Assembly (NCBI GenBank): GCA_022601195.1
Contig: JAHZIX010000023.1
Coordinates: forward strand, 62,001-126,000
Origin: Deltaproteobacteria bacterium
Lineage (GTDB): Bacteria > Acidobacteriota > Thermoanaerobaculia > Multivoradales > JAHZIX01
Length of the DNA: 64,000 nt
Reading direction: 5' to 3'
Of this stretch, positions 26,220 through 34,617 are shown piece by piece. The notes under the pieces were generated by a model, which was given only the letters and a program-made list of their open reading frames with translations, had not been told where the DNA came from and did not search any database. The stretch's first letter is position 1. Each line of letters starts with the position of its first letter. The translations under genes were made by a program, and so were the position numbers.

Positions 26220-27173
26220 ATGCCGCTGCCCGTTGAGATTTGCCCCGACCCGGAGCGGATTGCCGCCTTCATTGATGGTGGCATGACGGCTTCCGAGCGG
26301 CAGGATTTTGTGGTTCATCTAACGGACTGCGAAGCTTGCTATGAGGTGTTTAGTGAAGCTCTGGCGTTGAAGAACGAGTTGGAGGAGGAAGACTCGGAGG
26401 ATGTGGCTGACGGCAAAGAGCTGGGGATGGAACGTCCCTTGGCAGAGGTGGCGGAGATCCCAAGTCGGTCCGGGAACCCAAGATCCTTTGGCCTGCTGAT
26501 CGCCGCCAGCGTGGTGGGAGCGATCCTCCTTGGGTACCTATTCTTATCCCTTCGCACCGGTAGCGTTCCCGATAGTGGCGAGTTGGTCGCGGAGTTTCAG
26601 GGCTTAAAAGGAAGAGAAGCCTTCGAGGGACCGGGGTGGTCGAGCCCTCACAATCTCACTCGAGGCTCGGGCGGCGTCCAGTATTCCTCGGAAGCGGTGT
26701 TTCTAGGAGCGCGGTTGCTGGACCTCCAGCTAGCCCTAGCTCTCGAGGACAGGAGAGAGGCGGTGAGCCTTCTCTCCCAGCTCGGCGGTTGGAGAGGGAC
26801 GATCCCACTGCGGGCCGAAGCCTTCGAGCAGATGGCGAGAGACCTGTCGGAGGCAGGGTCTCTGGCGGAAATCGCCCAGGGTGTGGCCTTGCAGGAAAGC
26901 CATCTCATGAAGGCCACTCGCGACGACGACTCGGAGGCCCTCGGCCTCATTCTTGGTCGCTGGGCCGAGGCGGGTCGTCAGGCTTGCCGGGCACGGGAGC
27001 TCTCTTTGTTAGAGAGCGAGACGTTTGGTGAGCTGACCCGCCTGCTGATGGCCAGCAAGTTGGAAAAAAGCACTCTGGAAAGGGTCAGAAAAGTATCCAC
27101 TCGTCTGGAGCTGGCGCCCCAGAAGGACGCTCTAGGGAAGCTCCAAATGGTCTTCGAAGAGCTTCTCGAGTAG
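26220..27173 (+). CDS. Zinc-finger membrane anti-sigma factor with long extracytoplasmic region
   Basis: A protein of 317 residues. The N-terminus CPDPERIAAFIDGGMTASERQDFVVHLTDCEACYEVF is a ZAS-type anti-sigma domain with the HxxxCxxC zinc motif (H29, C33, C36 approx). An acidic linker leads to one transmembrane helix (FGLLIAASVVGAILLGYLFLS, ~93-115). About 200 residues of helix-rich sequence follow outside, without a recognised domain. It follows the sigma factor gene at 25324, so it most likely holds that factor at the membrane until a signal from outside. Signal unknown. Confidence 0.85.
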   Translation: MPLPVEICPDPERIAAFIDGGMTASERQDFVVHLTDCEACYEVFSEALALKNELEEEDSEDVADGKELGMERPLAEVAEIPSRSGNPRSFGLLIAASVVGAILLGYLFLSLRTGSVPDSGELVAEFQGLKGREAFEGPGWSSPHNLTRGSGGVQYSSEAVFLGARLLDLQLALALEDRREAVSLLSQLGGWRGTIPLRAEAFEQMARDLSEAGSLAEIAQGVALQESHLMKATRDDDSEALGLILGRWAEAGRQACRARELSLLESETFGELTRLLMASKLEKSTLERVRKVSTRLELAPQKDALGKLQMVFEELLE

Positions 27174-27451
27174 CCCGGAAGGCGAGGCGGCAAATGGAGC
27201 CAAGTCGAACTTCGAGAGAGGGGGGCCTTGTGCTAAACTCCCTCGCCTAGGAGCCGGTGCGAGCCAGCTCTATCCAGATCCAGACCGCCACCAGGCCAGA
27301 TCGTCACGATGTTTGGGTTCACAATCTTGGCTGAACCGTCTCTACAGGGCCGTCTTCGTAAGGTTGGGAGCAGGTTTGGAGTTTGTTCTTTTATTCCTTG
27401 TACCGCTCGGCGGTGCGGGTGATTCGCTCAGACCAACCAGGAGACCGGAAC
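27174..27451 (+). promoter_or_regulatory. Leader region of metK
   Basis: 278 bases upstream of metK. A possible -10 (TAAACT, 27234-27239) would give a leader of about 200 nt. A small hairpin (ACCGC/GCGGT, 27402-27414) lies near the ribosome site. I looked for SAM-I, SAM-II/V and SAH riboswitch cores and do not see their conserved sequences. Confidence 0.35.
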
Positions 27452-28564
27452 ATGAGCTTAAGGGTTTCTAGAACTGCGGAACACGTCTCCGCGGGTCATC
27501 CCGATAAATTCTGCGATCAGGTGGCAGATCGCATCCTCGATCAGGCCTTGGCCTTTGCCTCGGAGAAGCCAGAGACTCTGCCGGCTCTGCGTACCGCCAT
27601 TGAATGCCTGGCGAAGAACAACCTCCTCGTTGTTACCGGCGAGGTGAAGATGTCGCCGGACGTGAAGGCTCGTCTCGACGTTCAAGAGTTGGCCCGTGAG
27701 GTCTGGCGAAAGATCGGATACTCTGGCCGAGCCGAAGAGCTCACGGTCATCGACCACCTTCATAGCCAATCAGTAGACATTGCCAAGGGAACGGATTCCT
27801 TTGGGGCTGGGGACCAAGGAATCATGGTGGGATACGCCACCGCGGAAACTCCTCAGATGTTGCCCTTGGAATGGATGATGGCACGGGATATCTGTTGGAC
27901 CTTGCACCAGCTCCGAGATTCCAAGGAACTGCCATGGCTGCGTGCCGACTGCAAGACTCAGGTAACCCTAGACCCGGATGGTGCCGTGAGCAGCGTCATC
28001 GTTGCCGCTCAGCATTCAGAGGAAGTTCCCCACGAGGAAATCGTGGCTGGTGTTTTGGAAAAAGCTGTCCGTGCTGTCGTTGGTGATGTGGACGCCAATC
28101 GAGTCACCATTAACGGCACAGGTCGCTTCGTGATCGGTGGTCCGGAAGGGGACGCCGGCGTGGTGGGCCGCAAGATCGTGGTCGATGCCTACGGCCCGCG
28201 GGTTGCCGTCGGCGGTGGAGCCTACTCCGGCAAAGATGCCACCAAGGTCGACCGTAGCGCGGCCTACATGGCTCGGCACATCGCCAAGGCGGTGGTTGCC
28301 AACGAAGTTTCAGGGGCCAAGGAATGCACCGTCAAGCTGGCCTATGGCATCGGAAAGTTCCAGCCGGAAATGGTGAGCGCTGTGACGGATTCTCAGCAGG
28401 ATGTTTCTGGTTGGGTGAAGGAAAAGTTTCCGGATCTCGCTCCCCGGAGCATCATCGACCGCTTGGATCTCTTCCGTCCACAGGGTTGGAGCTATTTCGA
28501 TAGCGCTTCCTACGGCCACTATAGTCGTCCGGAGTTCCCTTGGGAGAAGATCGCGGACGTCTGA
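27452..28564 (+). CDS. metK: S-adenosylmethionine synthetase
   Basis: A protein of 370 residues, slightly shorter than typical, from ATG 27452 with AGGAGA upstream. It makes SAM from methionine and ATP. Seen: HVSAGHPDKFCDQVADRILDQAL (~10-32), GAGDQGIMVGYATAET (~115), GRFVIGGPEGDAGVVGRKIVVDAYG (~230), and the loop GGGAYSGKDATKVDRSAAY (~258-276). All segments for ATP, K+/Mg2+ and tripolyphosphate binding are present. The upstream ORF extension to 27383 is rejected because it lies in the leader and lacks family residues. Confidence 0.97.
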   Translation: MSLRVSRTAEHVSAGHPDKFCDQVADRILDQALAFASEKPETLPALRTAIECLAKNNLLVVTGEVKMSPDVKARLDVQELAREVWRKIGYSGRAEELTVIDHLHSQSVDIAKGTDSFGAGDQGIMVGYATAETPQMLPLEWMMARDICWTLHQLRDSKELPWLRADCKTQVTLDPDGAVSSVIVAAQHSEEVPHEEIVAGVLEKAVRAVVGDVDANRVTINGTGRFVIGGPEGDAGVVGRKIVVDAYGPRVAVGGGAYSGKDATKVDRSAAYMARHIAKAVVANEVSGAKECTVKLAYGIGKFQPEMVSAVTDSQQDVSGWVKEKFPDLAPRSIIDRLDLFRPQGWSYFDSASYGHYSRPEFPWEKIADV

Positions 28565-28615
28565 GCTCTGCGTTCAATGGAAGAAATCTCCCCGGAGGTT
28601 TCCAGCGGAATTTAG

Positions 28616-28645
28616 AAGGGCGACTCTCGAGAGTCGCCCTTTCTA
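28616..28645 (+). terminator. Terminator after metK
   Basis: A perfect 13-bp inverted repeat with no unpaired centre (28616-28628 with 28629-28641; the effective loop is TCGA), followed by TTCT. Located 51 bp after the metK stop, before the ribosome site of the next gene. Confidence 0.75.
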
Positions 28646-28708
28646 CAGATAGATTGCTCTCTGCCAGGAAAGAGGTCCACAAGCTCCCCCCAACCCGGAG
28701 GCTTGCAG

Positions 28709-29266
28709 ATGATTCCCCTCGTTTTGACTCGCGAAACGCCTCAGGAACTTGTATTCGCTCACAAACCCGTCGCGGGCTGGGTTCTTGCTGGCGTAGGTGC
28801 CTCGCTTTTAGGGGGGCTGATCTGGCTTGCCGGAGGCGATTGGCGTGAGTTGTTTTCCTTCGACTCGAGTATTGTCTTCGGCACGGCGATTTGCAGCATC
28901 GTGGTCGTTCTCGGTGTTTTCCTGGGGTTGTGGCGAGATACCTTTTCCGTAGACCGCCGCCGACGTCATTGGGTTCGCAATCGGGGCCTATGGTTCTTAG
29001 CTCGCCAGAGCGAGGGAGCCCTCGGCCCTTCCTGTCAGGTGGCTCTCAGCCTCCGGCGTCCGCGCCGATCGGGCCAGAATCGATCTTATCCAATCCAATT
29101 GAAGCTCGGTTCCGGTGAGTCAATTTGTCTTGGTGCTGCGTCGACCCCCATGATGGGCCAGGAGTTGATGGTTGAGATGGCGCGGCGACTGGAGTTGCCA
29201 ACGGTGGACCAAACTGGCAGCTCCGAGGTGGTAACTCCCTGGGAAAAATTGAGAAATTCGGACTAG
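28709..29266 (+). CDS. Two-helix membrane protein of unknown function
   Basis: A protein of 185 residues from ATG 28709, with CGGAGG 7 nt upstream. Two transmembrane helices (PVAGWVLAGVGASLLGGLIWLAG, ~24-44, and SIVFGTAICSIVVVLGVFLGLW, ~55-76) are followed by a cytoplasmic or periplasmic domain that begins DTFSVDRRRRHWVRNRGL, which resembles the PH-like domains of small membrane proteins. I do not recognise a family. It stands alone after the metK terminator and converges with the molybdopterin fusion gene. Confidence 0.7.
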   Translation: MIPLVLTRETPQELVFAHKPVAGWVLAGVGASLLGGLIWLAGGDWRELFSFDSSIVFGTAICSIVVVLGVFLGLWRDTFSVDRRRRHWVRNRGLWFLARQSEGALGPSCQVALSLRRPRRSGQNRSYPIQLKLGSGESICLGAASTPMMGQELMVEMARRLELPTVDQTGSSEVVTPWEKLRNSD

Positions 29267-29285
29267 CCCTTTCTTCTCTCTGAAC

Positions 29286-30482
29286 CTAGGGGCTTAGATC
29301 TCGGGGATCCACCAGGGCGCCGTTTTTCTGCAGCCACTGAGCTGTCTTTGGATCTAGGTGGGTTGCTCCTCGGACATCCAGCCCCTGGACCCGGTCCGTC
29401 GTCTTTTCAAAATGCTGTTGAGCAAAAAACGTCGCGTTGCTGAGCCGGGCACCGGCCATGGAAACACCGCGTAGGTGAGCGTTGTTGAAGAAGGCGCCTT
29501 CGAAATCGGCGCCGCGGAGGATTGCTGGTTCCTCCCCGGGGCTCGAGAAGCGAACTGCTGTCATTTTGGAAAGCGAGAAATTCGCTTCAGAGAGGTCGGC
29601 TCCGGTGAAATCCGCGCTGGCGAAGCTGGTGCCTCGGATCTGCGCCTGGAAGACTCCGTTGGAAAATCGACAATTCCGAAAATCGGAGGGCAGCCTGCCA
29701 AACATCTTATGAAGTTGGGCTACGGAGAGTCGGCTGAAATCCCGCTGCTGATGCATTTCGTCGAACACGGTCTGCCAATCGTTCTCAGCAATCAACTCGG
29801 TTCTTTCGTCTCGATTTCCCTGCGCGTCGACTTCCACGGAGAGAATTCTCCGCATGCGCGGTTCGAAGCGCTCGCCTAGGGCGACCCGTGCCCGGTTGTG
29901 ATATCCAGTGTGCTCCTCCCAGGTTCCTCTGCAACTCTCCAGGGGCATTGGGAGAAACTGAATCTCCTGGAGCCATTTGATGCCTTTGTAGAAGAATAGA
30001 TCCTCGCTGGCTACGCTGCGCAGGGGACCGCCGTGGCAGTGAGGAAGGGGAGATCCTTCCAGTTCTGTGGCAAGAAATATCCCTCCGCCGGCACCAAAAC
30101 AATCTGCTAGGGGAAGCGTCGTTCGGTGAGGTTCGCTGCGGGGGCCGACGGTGCCGGGGGCCCAGCTGACAAAGGAGACGGTGGGGAGCTCGCTATCCTC
30201 TGCTCCGGGTAGGGGCCGCACTTCTTTGCACAGGTCGCTGAAGAGGACGCCTCCGAACTCGACCGCACCACCGCCAGGAACGATGCCTCCAGCCGAAACG
30301 CAGGTGATGTGTCGTCGACCTCGAATGGGGCCGTCGCCGAGAGCCATGAGCTCGCCTAGAGTGAAGGAGCGCGGGTTTTCTACCTCTCCGCTCACCTTCA
30401 ATCGCCATTCTTGTGGGCTGGGGATGGAGGTATGGGCAGAGCCGTCGTCCCCGACCACTTTGAGGACATTTGTATGGTTCAT
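29286..30482 (-). CDS. Molybdopterin-dependent oxidoreductase domain fused to pentapeptide repeats
   Basis: A protein of 398 residues. Residues ~20-190 match the Oxidored_molyb (sulfite oxidase/YedY) fold: WRLKVSGEVENPRSFTLGELMAL, the cofactor Cys in GRRHITCVSAGG (~62), GGVLFSDL, and LATELEGSPLPHCHGGPLRSVA. Residues ~275-375 are pentapeptide repeats of A(D/N)LxF type (TSFASADFTGADLSEANFSLSKM, ADFEGAFFNNAHLRGVSMAGA). The combination is unusual. No signal peptide is seen, unlike many periplasmic YedY-type enzymes. It starts 9 bp after the stop of the large kinase gene, so the two are almost certainly co-transcribed. Confidence 0.85.
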   Translation of the reverse strand: MNHTNVLKVVGDDGSAHTSIPSPQEWRLKVSGEVENPRSFTLGELMALGDGPIRGRRHITCVSAGGIVPGGGAVEFGGVLFSDLCKEVRPLPGAEDSELPTVSFVSWAPGTVGPRSEPHRTTLPLADCFGAGGGIFLATELEGSPLPHCHGGPLRSVASEDLFFYKGIKWLQEIQFLPMPLESCRGTWEEHTGYHNRARVALGERFEPRMRRILSVEVDAQGNRDERTELIAENDWQTVFDEMHQQRDFSRLSVAQLHKMFGRLPSDFRNCRFSNGVFQAQIRGTSFASADFTGADLSEANFSLSKMTAVRFSSPGEEPAILRGADFEGAFFNNAHLRGVSMAGARLSNATFFAQQHFEKTTDRVQGLDVRGATHLDPKTAQWLQKNGALVDPRDLSP

Positions 30483-30491
30483 GGTGGGATC

Positions 30492-33400
30492 TCACTCATG
30501 CTCGTGCTTTGTCGGTTGATGGGAACTCTCTGGCCAAGGGCCGGGGGCGAGAACTCGACACATTCTCTCTGCGGAAAGGATGGTTTGCGAAGCCATCCAA
30601 GCTTCTCCGTCTCGGATCATTCTCTCACTCTCCGAGCCGCCCTGGAGTTGCCCCAATCGGCGAAGGCCAGCCGCTGCGTGTAGCTTCATATCGACCTTCT
30701 CCAAGCTGTCGACTGCTTGCTGAAGAAGGGCGACTGCGGTTGCCGAGTCCTCTTCCGTTGCGGCGATTCCGGCTCGAACCAGATCGGCGAGGGGGGAGGC
30801 CCACGCGAGCCCTTCCCGATCGACGGGCTTGAGAGCTGTTCTGGCTTGCCGTAAGAGACCTGCCCTCTTCTTGCTGGAGGGAGGAGCCTCGACGGCCGCC
30901 GCCAGGGCGCAGCGAGCCCGAAGCTGAAAGGCCTCTAGGCGAGTGAACTGAATTCGCAGGAGCAGTGAGCCAGCGAGCTTGGGCCATTGGTCGTCCAGGT
31001 AGGCCCAGGCTTCTGAGGCCTTTCCCGAATAGAGAGCGATCTCCGCTCGGCCTGTGAGATGCCAATAGTGCTGTAGGTGAAACCCTTGCTGAGACCAGCC
31101 ACGGATTCCCTGGTCTACCTCTAGAAGGGCCTGCTCAGGATTGTCTTGGGACAGCCAGTCCACCCAGGTCATGCGGGCTCGTAGGTTGGTTTCGGCATAG
31201 AGATCGCCCCGCTCTCGAACTTCCTTGAGGAGCGCGGGCAAACGCCGACTGATTTCTCCGTATTCTCCCAACAGCAGTAGCGCACGGAGTTGGAAAATGA
31301 AGGCGGTGTCTAATTCCCAGGTCACTCCGGTGCAGCGCTCTCGGAGGAGGTTTTCCGAGGTTTCCAGGCGCTCCAAGGCCTGCTTCCAATAGCCCAATAG
31401 ATAAGCGGCGACTCCTGAGGTTAGATTGGCGAGGCCCAGGGCGTGGGGGTGCTCGACTTGTTGTGCTAGATCCATGGCGGAGCGAATGAGGGTATCCGTC
31501 CGACGAGCATTGCGGCTTCCGGAAGTCGCCGAATACCCTGTTTCCATGGCTAGGGAGCGAGCCAGCCGGTAGGGCTCATCGGCCTGGAAAGATAGAAGTA
31601 GGGCTCGGGTTCCGAAGTCCATACCGCGGAGAATGTCCACCAAGCCCAAACCCACGGATACCGACCAGCAGGTGTCGATGCGCAGCAGCAATTCAGCACT
31701 GGGCTGATCTGTGCCCTTCTTGCGCAGGCTCAAACCTCGCCACCGCAGCTGAGCCCGGCGTATCAAGAGAGAGAAGAGGGCCTTTTTCGAGCTTTTCGGA
31801 AGCTCGAGGTCCACCGAGGCAAGGACTTGCCGGATAGTGGCCAGCCCTTTGTCGATACGGCCACTGATCAGGAGTTGCTCCGCTGCTCGACGCCGTAACT
31901 CTACGGCTTCCTGCCGTTCGGCCCCGTCGGCCGCGGCGAGGTAGGCCTGAGCCGCCTCGGCCCCGCGGCCAGCGTTGGTGAGGGCGTCCGCTAGTTTCAC
32001 CAGGAGGCTTTGGTGGAGCCCCCCTTCCTGGCTCAAATCTAAAGCGATGCGGTACAGCCGAGAGGCGCGGTCAAAGGCTAGGGCCTCGGTGGCCTGGTCT
32101 GCTGCCCGGGTAGCGAATTCAGTGGCTTGTTGAATATCACCAGCTTCCCGGAAGTGCCCCGCGAGAGTTTCCGAGTCGAATCGGCCCGAAGCAAATAGCG
32201 CCCGGCCCAGCTGAGAGTGGGTTCGGCGCTGGCGCTCTAGGGGAACGCCGCTGAGAATAGCCTCGCGAATTCTCTCCTGGTAGATCTCCACCTTTTCCCT
32301 CGATCGGCTACCACGCATACGGACCAGTTGTTGGGCCCGGAGGGCGACCATGGCGGCTTGAGGTCCTTGATCGAGACCGCAGGCTTCACCGGCAACCTCG
32401 AGCTCCACGGGTGTTCCCGCGACGGCGATGATCTCCAAGAGTTTCCGGGCCTCTTCCGGCAACTGGCCGAGGCGCGCTTCGATAGCTCTATCCAAAGTCG
32501 TTTCACTCACCTGGCGACTGATAGAGGAGCCTGGCTCTGACTCCCTGGGAAAGGTGAGGGAAAACCGGGCCAGGGCATCGATGAAAAACGGGTTGCCCGC
32601 CGACTCACGGGCGATGGCCTCTGCGAGGTTTAGGCTGTGTTCCGACGAGCCTTGACCTCCGAGAAGTCGCAGGGCGAGCTCTTCCGATTCGGCCAGGGAC
32701 AGCTCGCTAACCAATAGCTCTCGAACCTGGGTAGCCGTACGAGAAAGCTCGGAAGTGAAGAGGCTCTCCAACAGAGGGCTGGTGAGCGCCTCCTCAGAGC
32801 GAAAACAGGCGATCAGCAATAGAGGGGGAGGATCCGGGGGCCGCAATAGCTCCCGCAGCAGAGCTGCGCTATCGAGATCACCCCAATGGAGATCGTCGAT
32901 GAAGAGAACCACCGGATGACGGTCCGTCAGGCGTTGAAACAGCTCCCTCAAAGCAGCGAAGGCTCTACGGCGCAGTTCCTGAGAGTCGGGGATATCGAGG
33001 ACCCGTCGCTGTGCATCCGCCACCGCCTCGACTCGCCGGAGGACCGGGAACAGCCGTGCTAGGGCGAGAACGTTCCGGGGCAGGAGAATCTCAGCCTGGC
33101 TGCGGGGAAGGACTCTCAGATAACGGCTGAGGGCATCGATCAGGCTGTCCAGGGCTTTGTAGGGCACCGTTTCTCGCTGGTAACAGCGACCGGCCAGGAT
33201 TACGGTCTCGGGCTCGTCGAGCCGAAGGTCTTCGAGGAATCGTTTGACCAAAACGCTTTTGCCCATTCCGGCTGCACCATGTACTAGCGCCGCTATGGTG
33301 CGGCCGCGGCGGGCATCATCGAAGGCACCGGAAAGGAGCTTCAGATGGCGTTGTCGCCCTACGAAGGGGGCTGCAGAAGTGGAGGAAGCCGGCCTCGGTG

Positions 33401-34394
33401 GTGGTTTCTTCGTCGTCGCCTCGTTGGGGATTTGTGAAGAGCGACTCTCCAGACGATGGAGGATCTGTTGGCCTTGAGGGCGGCGTTGGGGATCCCGGCG
33501 CAAAAGCGCCTGGGCCAGGGCATCGAGGTCCTCCGGCACGGCGCTCACCACCTCCCGTGGTGGTTTGGGGTCGAGGTTCTGTTTCTCCGTGAGAATCTTC
33601 ATCAACGGACCCACGAAGGGGAGGCAGCCACAGAGGCTCTCGTACAGCATGACGCCGACGCTGTACCAGTCGCTGGCTGCAGTGATGCGCAGACCGGCCG
33701 CTTGCTCGGGTGACATATAGGCCGGTGTGCCGACGATGTCGTGGTCGAGGCTTTCGTAGATGGTGGGCCCGAAGATATCTCGCACTAGCCCCAAGTCCAG
33801 GAGCACCACCCGGCCTTCTTCCGTGACCAGAACGTTCGAGGGCTTGATATCGCAGTGGAGCTTGCCCGCATCGTGCAGTGACGACAATCCCTCCACCAAT
33901 TGGCGAAGGGCTGGCAGCAGGAGATCGAGCCTACCCAGGCGAGCTTCCTCTGCGGGCGAGGTGGCCCTCTCTACGGGGTCCTCCTGGGAAGCTCGGCTAG
34001 AACGAGGGGAAGGCTGGGACTGGGGGGAGGGTGGAGAGCTCCAGTCCATGAGGGTCGGTAGCTCCGACTCCGGAGGGATCTTCTCAAGGCTCGCTTCTTT
34101 GCCTCGCACGTATTCGACGAAACTGGTGCCATGGACCCTCTCCATGGTGTAGAACCAACGGTCGCCATCCGAGAGTAGCTCGTGCAGCTGCACCAGGTTG
34201 CGGTGGCTGACGTCGGCCAAAGCTCGGAACTCTTTCTTGAACCGGTAGATGGCCGCCGGGTCCACGTGGCGCAACGTCTTTAGAGCCACGACCTGCTGGC
34301 GTTTCCCATCGAAGGCTTCCCAAACCGTTCCGGATGTTCCAGACCCCAATTTGGTTCGCAGGGAAAATCTCGGGGTACCCGTGAACTCGCTCAG
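30492..34394 (-). CDS. Giant Ser/Thr kinase-AAA ATPase-TPR regulator, probable CTG start
   Basis: About 1300 residues. An N-terminal kinase (~10-310) has a glycine loop LGSGTSGTVWEAF and ALKTL lysine, but the catalytic HRD reads HCD (LHCDIKPSNVL) and DFG reads DLG (LLDLGLV). An AAA_16-type ATPase follows: FVGRQRHLKLL, Walker A GAAGMGKSVLVKRF (~365), Walker B VVLFIDDLHWGD. The remainder (~700 residues) is TPR-like (MalT-type). TTG 34349 would cut off the first kinase strand; CTG 34394, with GGAGGG 7 nt upstream, restores RFSLRTKLGSG. In-frame TAG at 34454 and no ATG or GTG lies between. It leads the molybdopterin gene by 9 bp. Confidence 0.9.
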   Translation of the reverse strand: MSEFTGTPRFSLRTKLGSGTSGTVWEAFDGKRQQVVALKTLRHVDPAAIYRFKKEFRALADVSHRNLVQLHELLSDGDRWFYTMERVHGTSFVEYVRGKEASLEKIPPESELPTLMDWSSPPSPQSQPSPRSSRASQEDPVERATSPAEEARLGRLDLLLPALRQLVEGLSSLHDAGKLHCDIKPSNVLVTEEGRVVLLDLGLVRDIFGPTIYESLDHDIVGTPAYMSPEQAAGLRITAASDWYSVGVMLYESLCGCLPFVGPLMKILTEKQNLDPKPPREVVSAVPEDLDALAQALLRRDPQRRPQGQQILHRLESRSSQIPNEATTKKPPPRPASSTSAAPFVGRQRHLKLLSGAFDDARRGRTIAALVHGAAGMGKSVLVKRFLEDLRLDEPETVILAGRCYQRETVPYKALDSLIDALSRYLRVLPRSQAEILLPRNVLALARLFPVLRRVEAVADAQRRVLDIPDSQELRRRAFAALRELFQRLTDRHPVVLFIDDLHWGDLDSAALLRELLRPPDPPPLLLIACFRSEEALTSPLLESLFTSELSRTATQVRELLVSELSLAESEELALRLLGGQGSSEHSLNLAEAIARESAGNPFFIDALARFSLTFPRESEPGSSISRQVSETTLDRAIEARLGQLPEEARKLLEIIAVAGTPVELEVAGEACGLDQGPQAAMVALRAQQLVRMRGSRSREKVEIYQERIREAILSGVPLERQRRTHSQLGRALFASGRFDSETLAGHFREAGDIQQATEFATRAADQATEALAFDRASRLYRIALDLSQEGGLHQSLLVKLADALTNAGRGAEAAQAYLAAADGAERQEAVELRRRAAEQLLISGRIDKGLATIRQVLASVDLELPKSSKKALFSLLIRRAQLRWRGLSLRKKGTDQPSAELLLRIDTCWSVSVGLGLVDILRGMDFGTRALLLSFQADEPYRLARSLAMETGYSATSGSRNARRTDTLIRSAMDLAQQVEHPHALGLANLTSGVAAYLLGYWKQALERLETSENLLRERCTGVTWELDTAFIFQLRALLLLGEYGEISRRLPALLKEVRERGDLYAETNLRARMTWVDWLSQDNPEQALLEVDQGIRGWSQQGFHLQHYWHLTGRAEIALYSGKASEAWAYLDDQWPKLAGSLLLRIQFTRLEAFQLRARCALAAAVEAPPSSKKRAGLLRQARTALKPVDREGLAWASPLADLVRAGIAATEEDSATAVALLQQAVDSLEKVDMKLHAAAGLRRLGQLQGGSESERMIRDGEAWMASQTILSAERMCRVLAPGPWPESSHQPTKHEHE

Positions 34395-34401
34395 TCTTTC
34401 G

Positions 34402-34407
34402 CCCTCC
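34402..34407 (-). promoter_or_regulatory. Ribosome binding site deciding a CTG start
   Basis: GGAGGG on the minus strand, exactly 7 nt before CTG at 34394. No other start codon of the frame between the upstream stop and the kinase glycine loop has a comparable site. Confidence 0.65.
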
Positions 34408-34440
34408 GTAGCTGACCGACGTCTAACAAGGCTTCGGTGA

Positions 34441-34470
34441 CTACTGTGGCACTACAGTGGCATTGCAGTG
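34441..34470. repeat. 11-bp direct repeat upstream of the giant kinase
   Basis: CTACTGTGGCA followed at once by CTACAGTGGCA and then TTGCAGTG. Lies in the ~220-bp divergent region between the kinase gene and tex, so it could be a regulator-binding site; this is inference. Confidence 0.45.
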
Positions 34471-34617
34471 AGATCGCCTTGTCGCTTCACAGAAGGTAAC
34501 AGGTAATTGGCAGCTAGCAATAGGAGGGAGCCGGTACCCTGGTTTGAATTTGCACCGCAGGGACAATAGAACGACTGCAAGGTCGAGGCTAAGAGAAAAA
34601 GATGTCAGGATAGGAGG

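Noticed and set aside
27174..27451. SAM or SAH riboswitch before metK
   Set aside because: None of the conserved core sequences could be found by eye.
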